Assembly: GCA_036491755.1 (NCBI GenBank)
Contig: DASXBJ010000111.1
Span: 1 to 28,565 of the forward strand
Length of the DNA: 28,565 nucleotides
Direction: 5' to 3'
Source of the DNA: DASXBJ01 sp036491755
GTDB lineage: Bacteria; Chloroflexota; Dormibacteria; Dormibacterales; Dormibacteraceae
The position numbers and the translations under genes were made by a program. The notes beneath the pieces were generated by a model that saw only the letters and a list, made by a program, of their open reading frames with translations, searched no databases and was not told the DNA's origin. Shown here one piece after another: positions 14,570-21,877 of this stretch (the stretch's first letter is position 1; each line of letters opens with the position of its first letter).

Positions 14570-15305
14570 TCCTGAGCGCGGCCTCCGGCCGGTTCGTGAT
14601 CAGCGCCGCGACGCGACGATCCGCCAGGAAGCGCTGAAGCGCGAATTCGTCGTCGACGGTCCAGACCCAGGCCGGCACACCTCGCTTTTCGCAATAGCGC
14701 AGGACGTTGAGCTCGGCGAGCCTGTGATGCACGGCGACGAAATCGGCCCCGCCGGCTTCGATGCGACGGCGCGGAAAGAGCTCACCAAACCGCCCTCGCA
14801 GCCTGGCCCACGGCGACGCTCCATCGAGATCGTCGCCCAGGGACAGCCCAACCCGAACGTGCGGAAACTGCACCTTGATGGCGCGCACCGACTCATCACC
14901 TGACGTGATCACGAACTGGTCGAGGGAGCAGACGGCGAGCACGCGGTTCACGATCTCGGCCTCGTAGCCGGTCTCCTTCAGGTCGAGGTGCAGGCCGACG
15001 CGACCGGCGGCCAGTTCAAGCAGCTCGTCAAGGGTGAGAGCCTCGCCTCCCAGCTCCTCCTCGACCTCGCGAGAGCCGAGGCCGCGGATCGGCCGGCCTG
15101 ACCGGGTGCAGTCGTCGTGGCAGATCACTGCCACCCCGTCCCCGGTCTTGCGCACGTCGAACTCGACGTAGTCGACGCCCGACGCGATCGCCTGGCGGTA
15201 ACGGTCCGCCGCGCTCTGCCCGGCGCTCGGGGTCCCACCCCGATGCGCGCTGATGAGCGGCCTCACGACTTGCAGCTTGCCACCCGGCCTATGTTGCCGG
15301 GACAC
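14556..15305 (-). CDS. Glycerophosphodiester phosphodiesterase (GDPD) family protein
   Basis: Up to 249 residues; no signal peptide. GDPDs hydrolyse glycerophosphodiesters to glycerol-3-phosphate and an alcohol. Seen with the longest frame: His21-Arg22 in SAHRGG, metal ligands Glu48 and Asp50 in YVEFDV, and His63 in ICHDD. Later strands HLDLKE and GVPAWVWTVDDE also fit the TIM barrel. The usual PENT block after HRG is replaced by AGQS, a divergence outside the core ligands. The start is uncertain: GTG at 15305 gives the longest frame, but GTG at 15266 begins just before the first barrel strand. The gene is divergent from the SDR gene with only 7 bp between the longest starts, which favours the shorter start. 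Confidence 0.88.
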   Translation of the reverse strand: MSRQHRPGGKLQVVRPLISAHRGGTPSAGQSAADRYRQAIASGVDYVEFDVRKTGDGVAVICHDDCTRSGRPIRGLGSREVEEELGGEALTLDELLELAAGRVGLHLDLKETGYEAEIVNRVLAVCSLDQFVITSGDESVRAIKVQFPHVRVGLSLGDDLDGASPWARLRGRFGELFPRRRIEAGGADFVAVHHRLAELNVLRYCEKRGVPAWVWTVDDEFALQRFLADRRVAALITNRPEAALRIRSA

Positions 15306-15312
15306 TTAGGCA

Positions 15313-16146
15313 GTGATCACGCAACACCCTGTGATCATCGTCACAGGGGCGACGGGGGCGGTCGGTTCCGCCACGGCTCAGCTTCTGGTGCGACGCGGGG
15401 CGCACGTGGTTCTCCTCGCCCGGGCATCCAGCCGCCTCGACGCCCTGGTCAAACGGCTCAGTGCCGGGGACGGGCGGGTCGAGAGCGTACCGGTCGACCT
15501 CTCGTCGATGGCGTCTGTGCGGGCAGCGGCGCGTGAGATCAAGAGGGGCGGCGGTCACGTCGATGCTCTGCTCAACGTGGCCGCGGTATTCACGCCCCGG
15601 TATCAGCGGACCGCGGAAGGCTTCGAGCTGATGCTTGCCACCAACCACCTGGGACCCTTCCTGCTCATCAACCTTTTGCGTGACCGCTTGATCCGAGCAG
15701 GGCGCGTGATCATGGTGAGCGCGCCTTCGACCACGCGAGTAGACATCGACCGGTTGCTCGACAAATATCGCTTCAATGCACTGCATTCCTTCGGCGCCAC
15801 CAAAGCCGCGAATCTCATGTTCACGTTCGAGCTGGCGCGACGGGCACATCGCTGGGATGTTCGCGCGAACGCGTTTCACCCGGGCCTGGTGCGATCAGAG
15901 CTGATGAAGGAGGCGCCTCGGGGACTGCGCGTGCTGACGCGCTTGATCTCGCGCAAGCCGGAGCGGGCGGGTGAAGACCTCGCCGAGCTGGCCCTCTCCC
16001 CCGCGCGTGCGGGCACAACCGGCTGGTTCTTCAAGGGGACGAGGCGGATCGACCCGCCGAAACAGTCGCTCGACCTCGGGCAGCAAGAGGCATTGTGGAA
16101 GCGCAGCGCGGAGATGGTGGAGCTGGAGCCAGGCGCGGGGTTTTAG
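15313..16146 (+). CDS. SDR-fold (short-chain dehydrogenase/reductase) protein lacking the catalytic Tyr
   Basis: 277 residues with a Rossmann fold of the retinol-dehydrogenase-like type. The nucleotide-binding motif TGATGAVG follows the first strand, VDLSSMASV binds the adenine side, LLNVAAVF replaces the usual NNAG, and the strand RVIMVSAPS supplies the catalytic-site Ser. The expected YxxxK is FGATK within SFGATKAANLMF, so Phe replaces the catalytic Tyr while the Lys remains. The PG segment (FHPGLVRSEL) is normal. Cofactor binding is likely, but ordinary redox catalysis is doubtful. The start is GTG at 15313; TATGTT at 15290-15295 may be its -10. The role is unknown; it is divergent from the GDPD gene. 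Confidence 0.88.
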   Translation: MITQHPVIIVTGATGAVGSATAQLLVRRGAHVVLLARASSRLDALVKRLSAGDGRVESVPVDLSSMASVRAAAREIKRGGGHVDALLNVAAVFTPRYQRTAEGFELMLATNHLGPFLLINLLRDRLIRAGRVIMVSAPSTTRVDIDRLLDKYRFNALHSFGATKAANLMFTFELARRAHRWDVRANAFHPGLVRSELMKEAPRGLRVLTRLISRKPERAGEDLAELALSPARAGTTGWFFKGTRRIDPPKQSLDLGQQEALWKRSAEMVELEPGAGF

Positions 16147-16254
16147 CGGAAACCCTTCACTTTTCCCGCTCACGGCCTTCATATCTCCCTCACAAGTCCG
16201 GCGAATCATGGGGCCTGTAGCAAGCGGCAACTGATTCCCAAGGAGGGATTCGAC

Positions 16255-16689
16255 ATGAGACGCGGATTCGGTTTGATCGGGCTGGTCTTCACGGCGATCG
16301 TGCTGGTGATCGTCGGAGTGATCGCCTACAACGTGGGCTGGTCGGATGGGGTCTCCACCCACCTGCCCGCGGCCACGGACGGAGCGCCCGCGTACTACTA
16401 CGGCGGGCCACGCGATTTCGGCTTCGGCATCTTCGGTTTGCTGTGGTTCCTGTTCATCGCGTTCCTGTTCTTCGGCCTGCTCCGGTTCCTGTTCTTTGGA
16501 CGCCGGATGATGGGCGGCGGATGGGGCCACGGCGGTGGCTGGGGCCACGGGCGCGGCTGGTACGGGCAGGGCATGCCGCCCGCGATCGACGAGCGGATGC
16601 AGGAGTGGCACAAGCGAGCACACGGCGAACAGGCTTCGGGCACGACCCCGCCGCCTCCGCCCACTCCGCCGGACCAGCGAACGGTCTGA
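16255..16689 (+). CDS. Small two-helix membrane protein with Gly/His/Trp-rich loop
   Basis: 144 residues. Hydrophobic helices at about 5-25 and 53-80 flank a ~27-residue segment that is probably outside. After the second helix comes a strongly Gly-, His- and Trp-rich stretch (about 87-106), then an acidic/basic helix and a proline run near the C-terminus. The N-terminal half resembles small membrane proteins often found before two-component systems, but I cannot name the family. The Gly/His stretch could bind metal ions. An excellent Shine-Dalgarno sequence, AAGGAGG, lies 6-8 nt before the ATG. The response-regulator and kinase genes follow on the same strand, so the three are likely one operon and this protein may be an accessory sensor or a target. 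Confidence 0.82.
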   Translation: MRRGFGLIGLVFTAIVLVIVGVIAYNVGWSDGVSTHLPAATDGAPAYYYGGPRDFGFGIFGLLWFLFIAFLFFGLLRFLFFGRRMMGGGWGHGGGWGHGRGWYGQGMPPAIDERMQEWHKRAHGEQASGTTPPPPPTPPDQRTV

Positions 16690-16719
16690 GCAGCGTTGTC
16701 TGAAACTAGGATGGTCGCC

Positions 16720-17412
16720 GTGGCGACCATCCTTGTCGTTGACGACGAGCCTCGCATCGTGCAGCTCGTCCGCGACTACCTGGAGCATGGTGGCTTCACC
16801 GTGCTTACCGCGTCGGACGGGCCGTCCGCGCTGCGCTCCGCCCGGACCGGCCGCCCGGACCTGGTCGTCCTCGACCTGGGCCTGCCCGGACTCGACGGCC
16901 TCGACGTGGCGCGCTCCCTGCGCCGCGACGGCGAGACGCCGATCATCATGCTCACCGCCCGCACCGAGGAATCGGACAAGCTGGTCGGCCTCGAGCTCGG
17001 GGCGGATGACTACCTGACGAAGCCCTTCAGCCCCAAGGAGCTCGTGGCGCGGGTGCGCGCCGTTCTGCGACGGGCCGAAGGGCTGCGAGCGCGGTCCGAC
17101 GTGATCAGGGCCGGGCCGGACGTGGAGCTCGACGTGTCGCGCATGGATGCCCGATTCGGCGGCCGGCGCGTGGACCTGACCAAGAGCGAGTTCGAGATCC
17201 TGGCGGCGATGGCGCGTCAGCCAGGCCGGGTGTTCACCCGGGCCCAATTGCTCGACGCGGTGCGCGGCGTGGCCTTCGAGTCGTATGAGCGGGCGATCGA
17301 CGCCCACATCAAGAACATCCGCAAGAAGATCGAGCCGGATCCGCGGACACCGCGCTACATCCTCACCGTTTTCGGTGTCGGCTACCGTTTCGCCGAGCCG
17401 GCCCAACCGTGA
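16720..17412 (+). CDS. OmpR/PhoB-family response regulator
   Basis: 230 residues from GTG 16720. The receiver domain has the acidic pair Asp8-Asp9, phospho-acceptor Asp52 in VLDLGLPGLDG, Thr79 and Lys101 (TKPFS), all intact. The C-terminal winged helix shows DLTKSEFEILAAMARQPGRVFTRAQLLDAV and the closing TVFGVGYRF, diagnostic of the OmpR class, which binds tandem direct repeats about 11 bp apart. In-frame starts at 16696 (TTG) and 16711 (ATG) lack Shine-Dalgarno sequences. TAGGAT (16707-16712) lies 7 nt before GTG 16720, suggesting a leaderless start just before the receiver fold. The stop overlaps the histidine-kinase start (GTGA, 17409-17412). Confidence 0.95.
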   Translation: MATILVVDDEPRIVQLVRDYLEHGGFTVLTASDGPSALRSARTGRPDLVVLDLGLPGLDGLDVARSLRRDGETPIIMLTARTEESDKLVGLELGADDYLTKPFSPKELVARVRAVLRRAEGLRARSDVIRAGPDVELDVSRMDARFGGRRVDLTKSEFEILAAMARQPGRVFTRAQLLDAVRGVAFESYERAIDAHIKNIRKKIEPDPRTPRYILTVFGVGYRFAEPAQP

Positions 17413-18533
17413 GGGCGGGCGGCGGTCGCGGCCGCTGGCAGGGCTGGATCGACACGAGCGACCCCAACGCTCCCCCCCGGCGCCGCCCGCCCTGGTGGCC
17501 AGAAGGCGAGCCATTCCCACCTCCGTGGCGGAGGGGCAGGCGCGGGCCTCCGCAATTCATCCGCCTGATCGGCTGTCTGTTCGTCGCCGTCGTGCTCCTG
17601 GCCGTGCTCGGCGGCGCCGCGCTGGGAGGCATGGTGACGCACTTCGGCGCGGGTCCGGTCGCGGTCGCTGCGGCGATCTTCCTGCTCGTCGTTTGGACGT
17701 CGGGGCTCACCGGCATGCGACGCATTACGCGGCCGATGGCGAACCTGTCGGAGGCCGCGCGCAAGATAGAAGCAGGCGACTACTCGGCTCGGGTGCCGGA
17801 GTACGGATCGCCCGACATGCGCTCGGTGGCGCGCGCTTTCAACTCGATGAGCGCGCGGCTGAAAACGATCGACGAGCAGCGACGCGACTTCCTGGCCGAC
17901 GTCACTCACGAGCTTCGCACGCCCCTGTCGGTGATCCGGGGGCAGGCCGAGGGAATCGCCGACGGCGTCTATCCCGGCGACCAGGCACACCTCACCCCCA
18001 TCCTCGACGCCGCGCACGCCATGGAACGGCTGGTGGACGACCTGAGGACACTGGTCCAGACCGACGCCGGCAACCTGGTTCTCAGCAAGGAGCCGACCGA
18101 CATCGAGACGCTCGTCCACGACACGGTGGCCTCGTTCCGATCTCGGGCCGACCTGGCGGGTGTGGCCATGACCGTCGAGATGCCGGAGAAGGCGCCCATG
18201 CTCGAGGTCGACCCCACACGGATCCGCGCCGCAATCGGGAACCTTCTCTCCAACGCAATTCGCCACACGCCATCTGGCGGCTGGATCAAAGCCGCGATCA
18301 GCTCCACCGCCGAGGAGGTCACCATCACCATCGCCGACAGCGGGGAGGGGATTCCCGCGGATCTGCTGCCACGCATTTTCGATCGATTCGTGAAAGGCCC
18401 CGGCTCGAACGGATCCGGTCTGGGACTGGCGATCGCGCGGCACATCATCACCGCGCACGGCGGGCGCCTGGAGCTTGCCAACACCTCGCCGTCAGGCGTG
18501 GTGGCGCGGATCGCTCTCCCGATCCGCACCTGA
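17409..18533 (+). CDS. Sensor histidine kinase (HAMP-HisKA-HATPase)
   Basis: 374 residues. A Pro/Arg/Trp-rich cytoplasmic N-terminus (1-50) precedes two membrane helices (about 51-74 and 81-101) joined by a very short outer loop, so no sizeable extracytoplasmic sensor domain exists. A HAMP domain follows (about 102-155). The H-box FLADVTHELRTPLS contains phospho-acceptor His167. The ATPase domain has the N-box Asn282 in NLLSNAIRH, the G1 box ADSGEGIP (309-316) and the G2 box GSGLGLAIA (335-343), all complete. The GTG start overlaps the regulator stop by 4 bp. With such a small outer loop, the signal may come through the membrane or through the preceding two-helix protein; this is inference. 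Confidence 0.95.
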   Translation: MRAGGGRGRWQGWIDTSDPNAPPRRRPPWWPEGEPFPPPWRRGRRGPPQFIRLIGCLFVAVVLLAVLGGAALGGMVTHFGAGPVAVAAAIFLLVVWTSGLTGMRRITRPMANLSEAARKIEAGDYSARVPEYGSPDMRSVARAFNSMSARLKTIDEQRRDFLADVTHELRTPLSVIRGQAEGIADGVYPGDQAHLTPILDAAHAMERLVDDLRTLVQTDAGNLVLSKEPTDIETLVHDTVASFRSRADLAGVAMTVEMPEKAPMLEVDPTRIRAAIGNLLSNAIRHTPSGGWIKAAISSTAEEVTITIADSGEGIPADLLPRIFDRFVKGPGSNGSGLGLAIARHIITAHGGRLELANTSPSGVVARIALPIRT

Positions 18534-18559
18534 CGAGGGCGTTCAGGTCTGGGTAATTG

Positions 18560-19681
18560 TTACGTGCACGGCCCGGCGACGGTCCGCCATCCGTGGTCGT
18601 CGTACGGGTTCCCGGAGCCACCCGGCTGCGGGGGAACCGTCGCCACTTTGACCAGGCCCCTGGCCGATGAGTACAGCCAGATGCTGCCGTCGCTGCTGCC
18701 GAACCATGTGCCGTGCCGATCAGTGACGAGTCCGTCCTGATGGGTGGGCAGGAATGAGCCGCCCTGGGCCGGCAGCGGTGAGGAATGATCCGGCGCCAAG
18801 ACAAGTGACATCTGCCCTCCTTGCAGGTCCTGGGACATCGCAAACACGATCGGGTGGCCTGCCCTGTCGAAGCCGGCGATGTCAAGCAGTCCGGACGTGT
18901 GATACCACTCGGTCAGCGAGCCGTCATGCAGACCGAGTCGAACCAGGGTTGTCACGGGCGCTGTCGTTGGCGACGGATCGTGGGGAATGGCATACGACGC
19001 GCCCCACGCGGCGTCGCCGGATATCGCCGCGAAACCAAGCTGCGTGTTGGGCTTCGCCGCGGGCCGTGGGACCTCGTGGTGAGCGCCGGTGCTGGGGTCG
19101 ATGAGGATGAGATCCACAGTCAACCCCTGTGAGGGTAGAGACGGGACGGTCTCGACGTAGACGCCATCGGCTGTGAACCCCAGGACATATGCCCCCTGTC
19201 CTGCCGCCGGCGTGAACAGCAGACGCTCGGATCTCGTCGCCACATCAACCAGGTAAAGGGTCGTGGTCGGCGGATCGATGGAGAACCTCGGCGTCTTGGC
19301 GAGAACATATGAACGCTGGTCGGGAGCGACGGCCTGTGGCGAGACCGGCAGCCATGCATGCGCGCCCGCCAGGTAGGAGCTGTCGCTCTCGGCGACTGGC
19401 GTGTACCTGCCGCTCGGCAGCTCAAGGAAGCCCCCCGCTCCCTTTTGGGCCGACTGGCCTTCGGGCGGAGGGTTGCTCTGCTGCTGTTGCTTGGTGCCCG
19501 CGGGTATGAATCCGGCCACCGGCAGGCTGCAGCTCAGATTCGGATCGTCGGAACTCGCCGCGACGGTGGCCGTCGCCGAGGGCTTTGACTGGGCGACAGG
19601 CGCGGCCGAGCCGCAGGCGACCAGGACGATCGACGCGAGAAAGAGCGAGAGAAGCGTTGCAGTCTCGGCTGGCTTGTTCAT
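18560..19681 (-). CDS. Lipoprotein with repeated beta-strand segments (possible beta-propeller)
   Basis: 373 residues from ATG 19681. The frame is open far upstream, but those residues are Arg/Pro-rich and belong to another frame. The signal peptide ends in lipobox LVAC (20-23), so mature Cys23 should be lipid-anchored. A low-complexity Gln/Pro/Gly segment (about 60-80) follows, then a Trp/Gly/Asp-rich domain with repeated blocks such as TTLYLVDVATRSERLLF, LTVDLILIDPSTGAHHEV and GSIWLYSSARGLVKVA, which fit four or more propeller blades. No catalytic motif is recognised. Three phased GTnTCAA repeats lie 23-54 bp before the start, shared with the radical SAM promoter region. The gene converges on the histidine-kinase gene (26-bp gap). 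The function is unknown. Confidence 0.82.
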   Translation of the reverse strand: MNKPAETATLLSLFLASIVLVACGSAAPVAQSKPSATATVAASSDDPNLSCSLPVAGFIPAGTKQQQQSNPPPEGQSAQKGAGGFLELPSGRYTPVAESDSSYLAGAHAWLPVSPQAVAPDQRSYVLAKTPRFSIDPPTTTLYLVDVATRSERLLFTPAAGQGAYVLGFTADGVYVETVPSLPSQGLTVDLILIDPSTGAHHEVPRPAAKPNTQLGFAAISGDAAWGASYAIPHDPSPTTAPVTTLVRLGLHDGSLTEWYHTSGLLDIAGFDRAGHPIVFAMSQDLQGGQMSLVLAPDHSSPLPAQGGSFLPTHQDGLVTDRHGTWFGSSDGSIWLYSSARGLVKVATVPPQPGGSGNPYDDHGWRTVAGPCT

Positions 19682-19704
19682 GGGCGCATGCTGAGCTGGA
19701 GTTC

Positions 19705-19735
19705 GTATCAAAGCCAGTCTCAATCGGGTATCAAA
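19705..19735 (-). promoter_or_regulatory. Three phased 8-bp direct repeats upstream of the lipoprotein gene
   Basis: On the plus strand GTATCAAA (19705), GTCTCAAT (19717) and GTATCAAA (19728) start 12 and 11 bp apart. On the minus strand, toward the lipoprotein gene, they read TTTGATAC, ATTGAGAC and TTTGATAC. The same spacing and sequence occur at 21702-21744. No convincing -10 is visible downstream, which fits activator-dependent transcription. Confidence 0.65.
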
Positions 19736-20274
19736 AAGTGCCAGGCTGCCGAACGGAAGCCAATAGCGTCGGGCGACATGGTGGTGGTCCGTGGATCGAC
19801 GAGGAAAGAGCAAGCCGAGATGCTTACCAGGGCGAGGCCGACGACGATCAGCCCGACATGGATCCCGATCAGGGTCAAGCGGCCTGACGCAAAGGGGTGC
19901 TGGAGCCGGGCAGGCACCGGCAGCAATCGGAACCAGAACCAGGCGCCCAGCAGGCCGCCAAAGAGCACGCCGGCGGTGATCAGCAGCCATCCGGCTCTGG
20001 CCGCAGGAGTGGCGGAAACATCAGTGAGGCAGATCGCCGCCAGTGCCGCGCTCACCAAGCCGGCCGGCGCCACCAGGGCGTAGCGCAGCTGAGGCCATCG
20101 CAGGCTCAAGACCAGCACGCTCGGCATCAGCACCCATCCCCCGGCCAGAGCGATACCAATTGGTGCGATTCCGGGCTCTGTCACGGACCAGAGCACGAAC
20201 ATGAGGCCGAGCGCGACGACGCTCGTCACCGCCAACCGGACGACTCGCGGGGCGAAGCGCGGGTCAGCTGTCAT
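19720..20274 (-). CDS. Integral membrane protein of unknown function (about five helices)
   Basis: 184 residues from ATG 20274, which lies 22 nt after the radical SAM stop codon. A longer open frame upstream would run into the radical SAM gene and is rejected. Hydrophobic segments are at about 12-34, 37-58, 66-84, 93-115 and 130-152, and the C-terminal ~30 residues are polar. I recognise no family motif. It is co-directional with and close behind the radical SAM gene, so both are probably in one transcript. The protein could be a membrane partner for substrate or product of the radical SAM enzyme; this is inference from position only. Confidence 0.7.
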   Translation of the reverse strand: MTADPRFAPRVVRLAVTSVVALGLMFVLWSVTEPGIAPIGIALAGGWVLMPSVLVLSLRWPQLRYALVAPAGLVSAALAAICLTDVSATPAARAGWLLITAGVLFGGLLGAWFWFRLLPVPARLQHPFASGRLTLIGIHVGLIVVGLALVSISACSFLVDPRTTTMSPDAIGFRSAAWHFLIPD

Positions 20275-20296
20275 CTCGATACCCACGAAGCCGGCC

Positions 20297-21646
20297 CTAA
20301 GCAGCCCCACTGGTCCTCCCGATTGCTGGCGCGCGACGCAGCGCCATGCCGTGCTTGAACTGGCGTCTGAACCTCGCGGTGCGGTCGAGCTTGGCCTCCC
20401 GGGAGTAAAGGCGGAGGCCAAGATCCATCAGGCCCCGTTCCAGCTCCCGGACCGACATCCGCTTCGGGACGTAGTTGACGTCGAACAAAGTGCACATCTC
20501 CCAAGCCCCGTCCGTGATGATCCGTCCCTCTGCCTTCAGGCGCCCGTACAGCGGCGTCCCAGGAAAGGCGGTCATGACAGTGATCTGGACCTGTTGGAGA
20601 CCGCTGTTCTCCACGAAGTTCCACACGTCGTCGAAGACCTGCGGTCCGTCGCCGTCGAGTCCGAGGACGAAACATCCGTTGACGGCGATTCCGTGCGACT
20701 GAATGCGCTCGATCGCCGCCATGTAGGTGGCCAGCCGTTTGCGCTTCCAGTTCTGCCTGGTCTCGACCCCTTCCAGCCCAAGGGCGCTGGGGCTCTCGAG
20801 CCCGATCAGGACCTGGGCACACCCGGCGTCCCGCATCATGGCGAGCAGCTCGGTGTCGTCGGCAACCGAAAGGTCAGTCTCCGTGAACCAGCGAACGTGC
20901 TCCTTGCCGATCGCCCGCATCAAGTCGCGCGCGTGGCGCTTGTTGACGAACGTGTTGTCGTCGGCAAATTCGATGAAGGGGCGCGACCAGATCGACTTGA
21001 TCGCCCTGATCTCGGCAATGACTTTCGCCACCGGCTTGACCTTGTACCGCGGAGTCAGCGTGATCGAGCTGGCGCAGAAGTCGCACTTCCAGGGACATCC
21101 GCGTTGGGTCTGCACGGTGAGGCGGTTGTACCTTCTCGGGTCAAGCAGCTCGAAGCGCGGCATCGGCGCGTCGTCGAGGCTGAAGCCGAGCCCATCGGAC
21201 CGATACGTCCGCTGCAGCCGGCCTCCCCGGAAATCACGAAGCAGGAGCGGCCAGCTGGGTTCGCCCTCGCCGACAACCACGGAATCGAAATGTTGGAGGG
21301 CCTCGTCCGGGCACGCTGTCGCGTGGAGGCCGCCGATGACGGTGGTCACGCCGGCTTCGCGATACAAGCGGCTGACCGCGTACGCATCCTTCGATTGGGC
21401 CGTGAACGTGGCGAAGGCGGCCAGGTCGCAGTCCGGCAGGGCCCCGAGCCGCCGGATGTCCGCGATCTCGTGATATTCGACCTCGATGTCGTTCGGGGTC
21501 ATGCCTGCGAGAGTGAGGAGCGACAGGCTCGGCAGTGAAGCGATCACGCGGCTGCGCTCGACGAAGCCTGGCAGGGTCATGCCAAGCCTGGTCAGCTCCT
21601 CATTCTGGGCGCGCACTCCGCTCAATGCGATGAAAGCGATCTTCAT
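20297..21646 (-). CDS. B12-binding-type radical SAM protein
   Basis: 449 residues. The N-terminal ~140 residues form a cobalamin-binding-like Rossmann domain (LSLLTLAGM, DLAAFATFTAQ, TTVIGGLHATACPDEALQHFDSVVVGEGE). I see no DxHxxG motif, as in many class B radical SAM enzymes, where B12 binds without a lower His ligand. The radical SAM core begins at about 175 with CPWKCDFC (Cys184, Cys188, Cys191), which holds the [4Fe-4S] cluster. Later blocks FADDNTFVNKRHA, VLIGLESPS and VMTAFPGTPLYGRLKAEG are typical of this branch, which includes hopanoid and other methyltransferases and enzymes of lipid or natural-product modification. The substrate cannot be assigned. Start ATG 21646 gives the family's usual MKIAFIAL opening. 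Four phased repeats lie 56-98 bp upstream. Confidence 0.92.
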   Translation of the reverse strand: MKIAFIALSGVRAQNEELTRLGMTLPGFVERSRVIASLPSLSLLTLAGMTPNDIEVEYHEIADIRRLGALPDCDLAAFATFTAQSKDAYAVSRLYREAGVTTVIGGLHATACPDEALQHFDSVVVGEGEPSWPLLLRDFRGGRLQRTYRSDGLGFSLDDAPMPRFELLDPRRYNRLTVQTQRGCPWKCDFCASSITLTPRYKVKPVAKVIAEIRAIKSIWSRPFIEFADDNTFVNKRHARDLMRAIGKEHVRWFTETDLSVADDTELLAMMRDAGCAQVLIGLESPSALGLEGVETRQNWKRKRLATYMAAIERIQSHGIAVNGCFVLGLDGDGPQVFDDVWNFVENSGLQQVQITVMTAFPGTPLYGRLKAEGRIITDGAWEMCTLFDVNYVPKRMSVRELERGLMDLGLRLYSREAKLDRTARFRRQFKHGMALRRAPAIGRTSGAA

Positions 21647-21701
21647 GATGTCCGCCTCAGCTCAACTCTGGGTTGCATGCCCGCATGATTGCCGGAGGAG
21701 G

Positions 21702-21744
21702 GTCTCAGAGGCAGTCTCAAGCCCGTTCCAAAATGCATCTCAAA
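21702..21744. promoter_or_regulatory. Four phased 8-bp direct repeats in the divergent radical SAM / membrane regulator promoter region
   Basis: On the plus strand GTCTCAGA (21702), GTCTCAAG (21714), GTTCCAAA (21725) and ATCTCAAA (21737) start 12, 11 and 12 bp apart. A 32-bp core matches the set at 19705 at 24 positions by my hand alignment. Helical phasing of direct repeats is typical of OmpR/PhoB-type or SARP-type activators bound in tandem. A -10-like TATCTT (21826-21831) for the plus-strand gene lies about 80 bp further on. Confidence 0.65.
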
Positions 21745-21877
21745 CCATCGACCGCCGGCATCGCCGATGCTGGAGAGCAGCAACCGGCCGCGGAGTTGCC
21801 CGATCGCAGATCGTGTTCGCGGAGTTATCTTTGGCCGCGGATCAGTGATCGAAGCCGGCGGGAGCGCGCGTAAGTTC

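Noticed and set aside
15895..17520. 541-codon open frame on the minus strand
   Set aside because: It is antisense to the SDR, small membrane protein and response-regulator genes, all of which have clear motifs. Arg/Pro/Gly-rich composition is typical of shadow frames in high-GC DNA.
20201..21538. 445-codon open frame on the plus strand opposite the radical SAM gene
   Set aside because: The radical SAM protein has CX3CX2C and the expected core. The opposite frame shows no motif.
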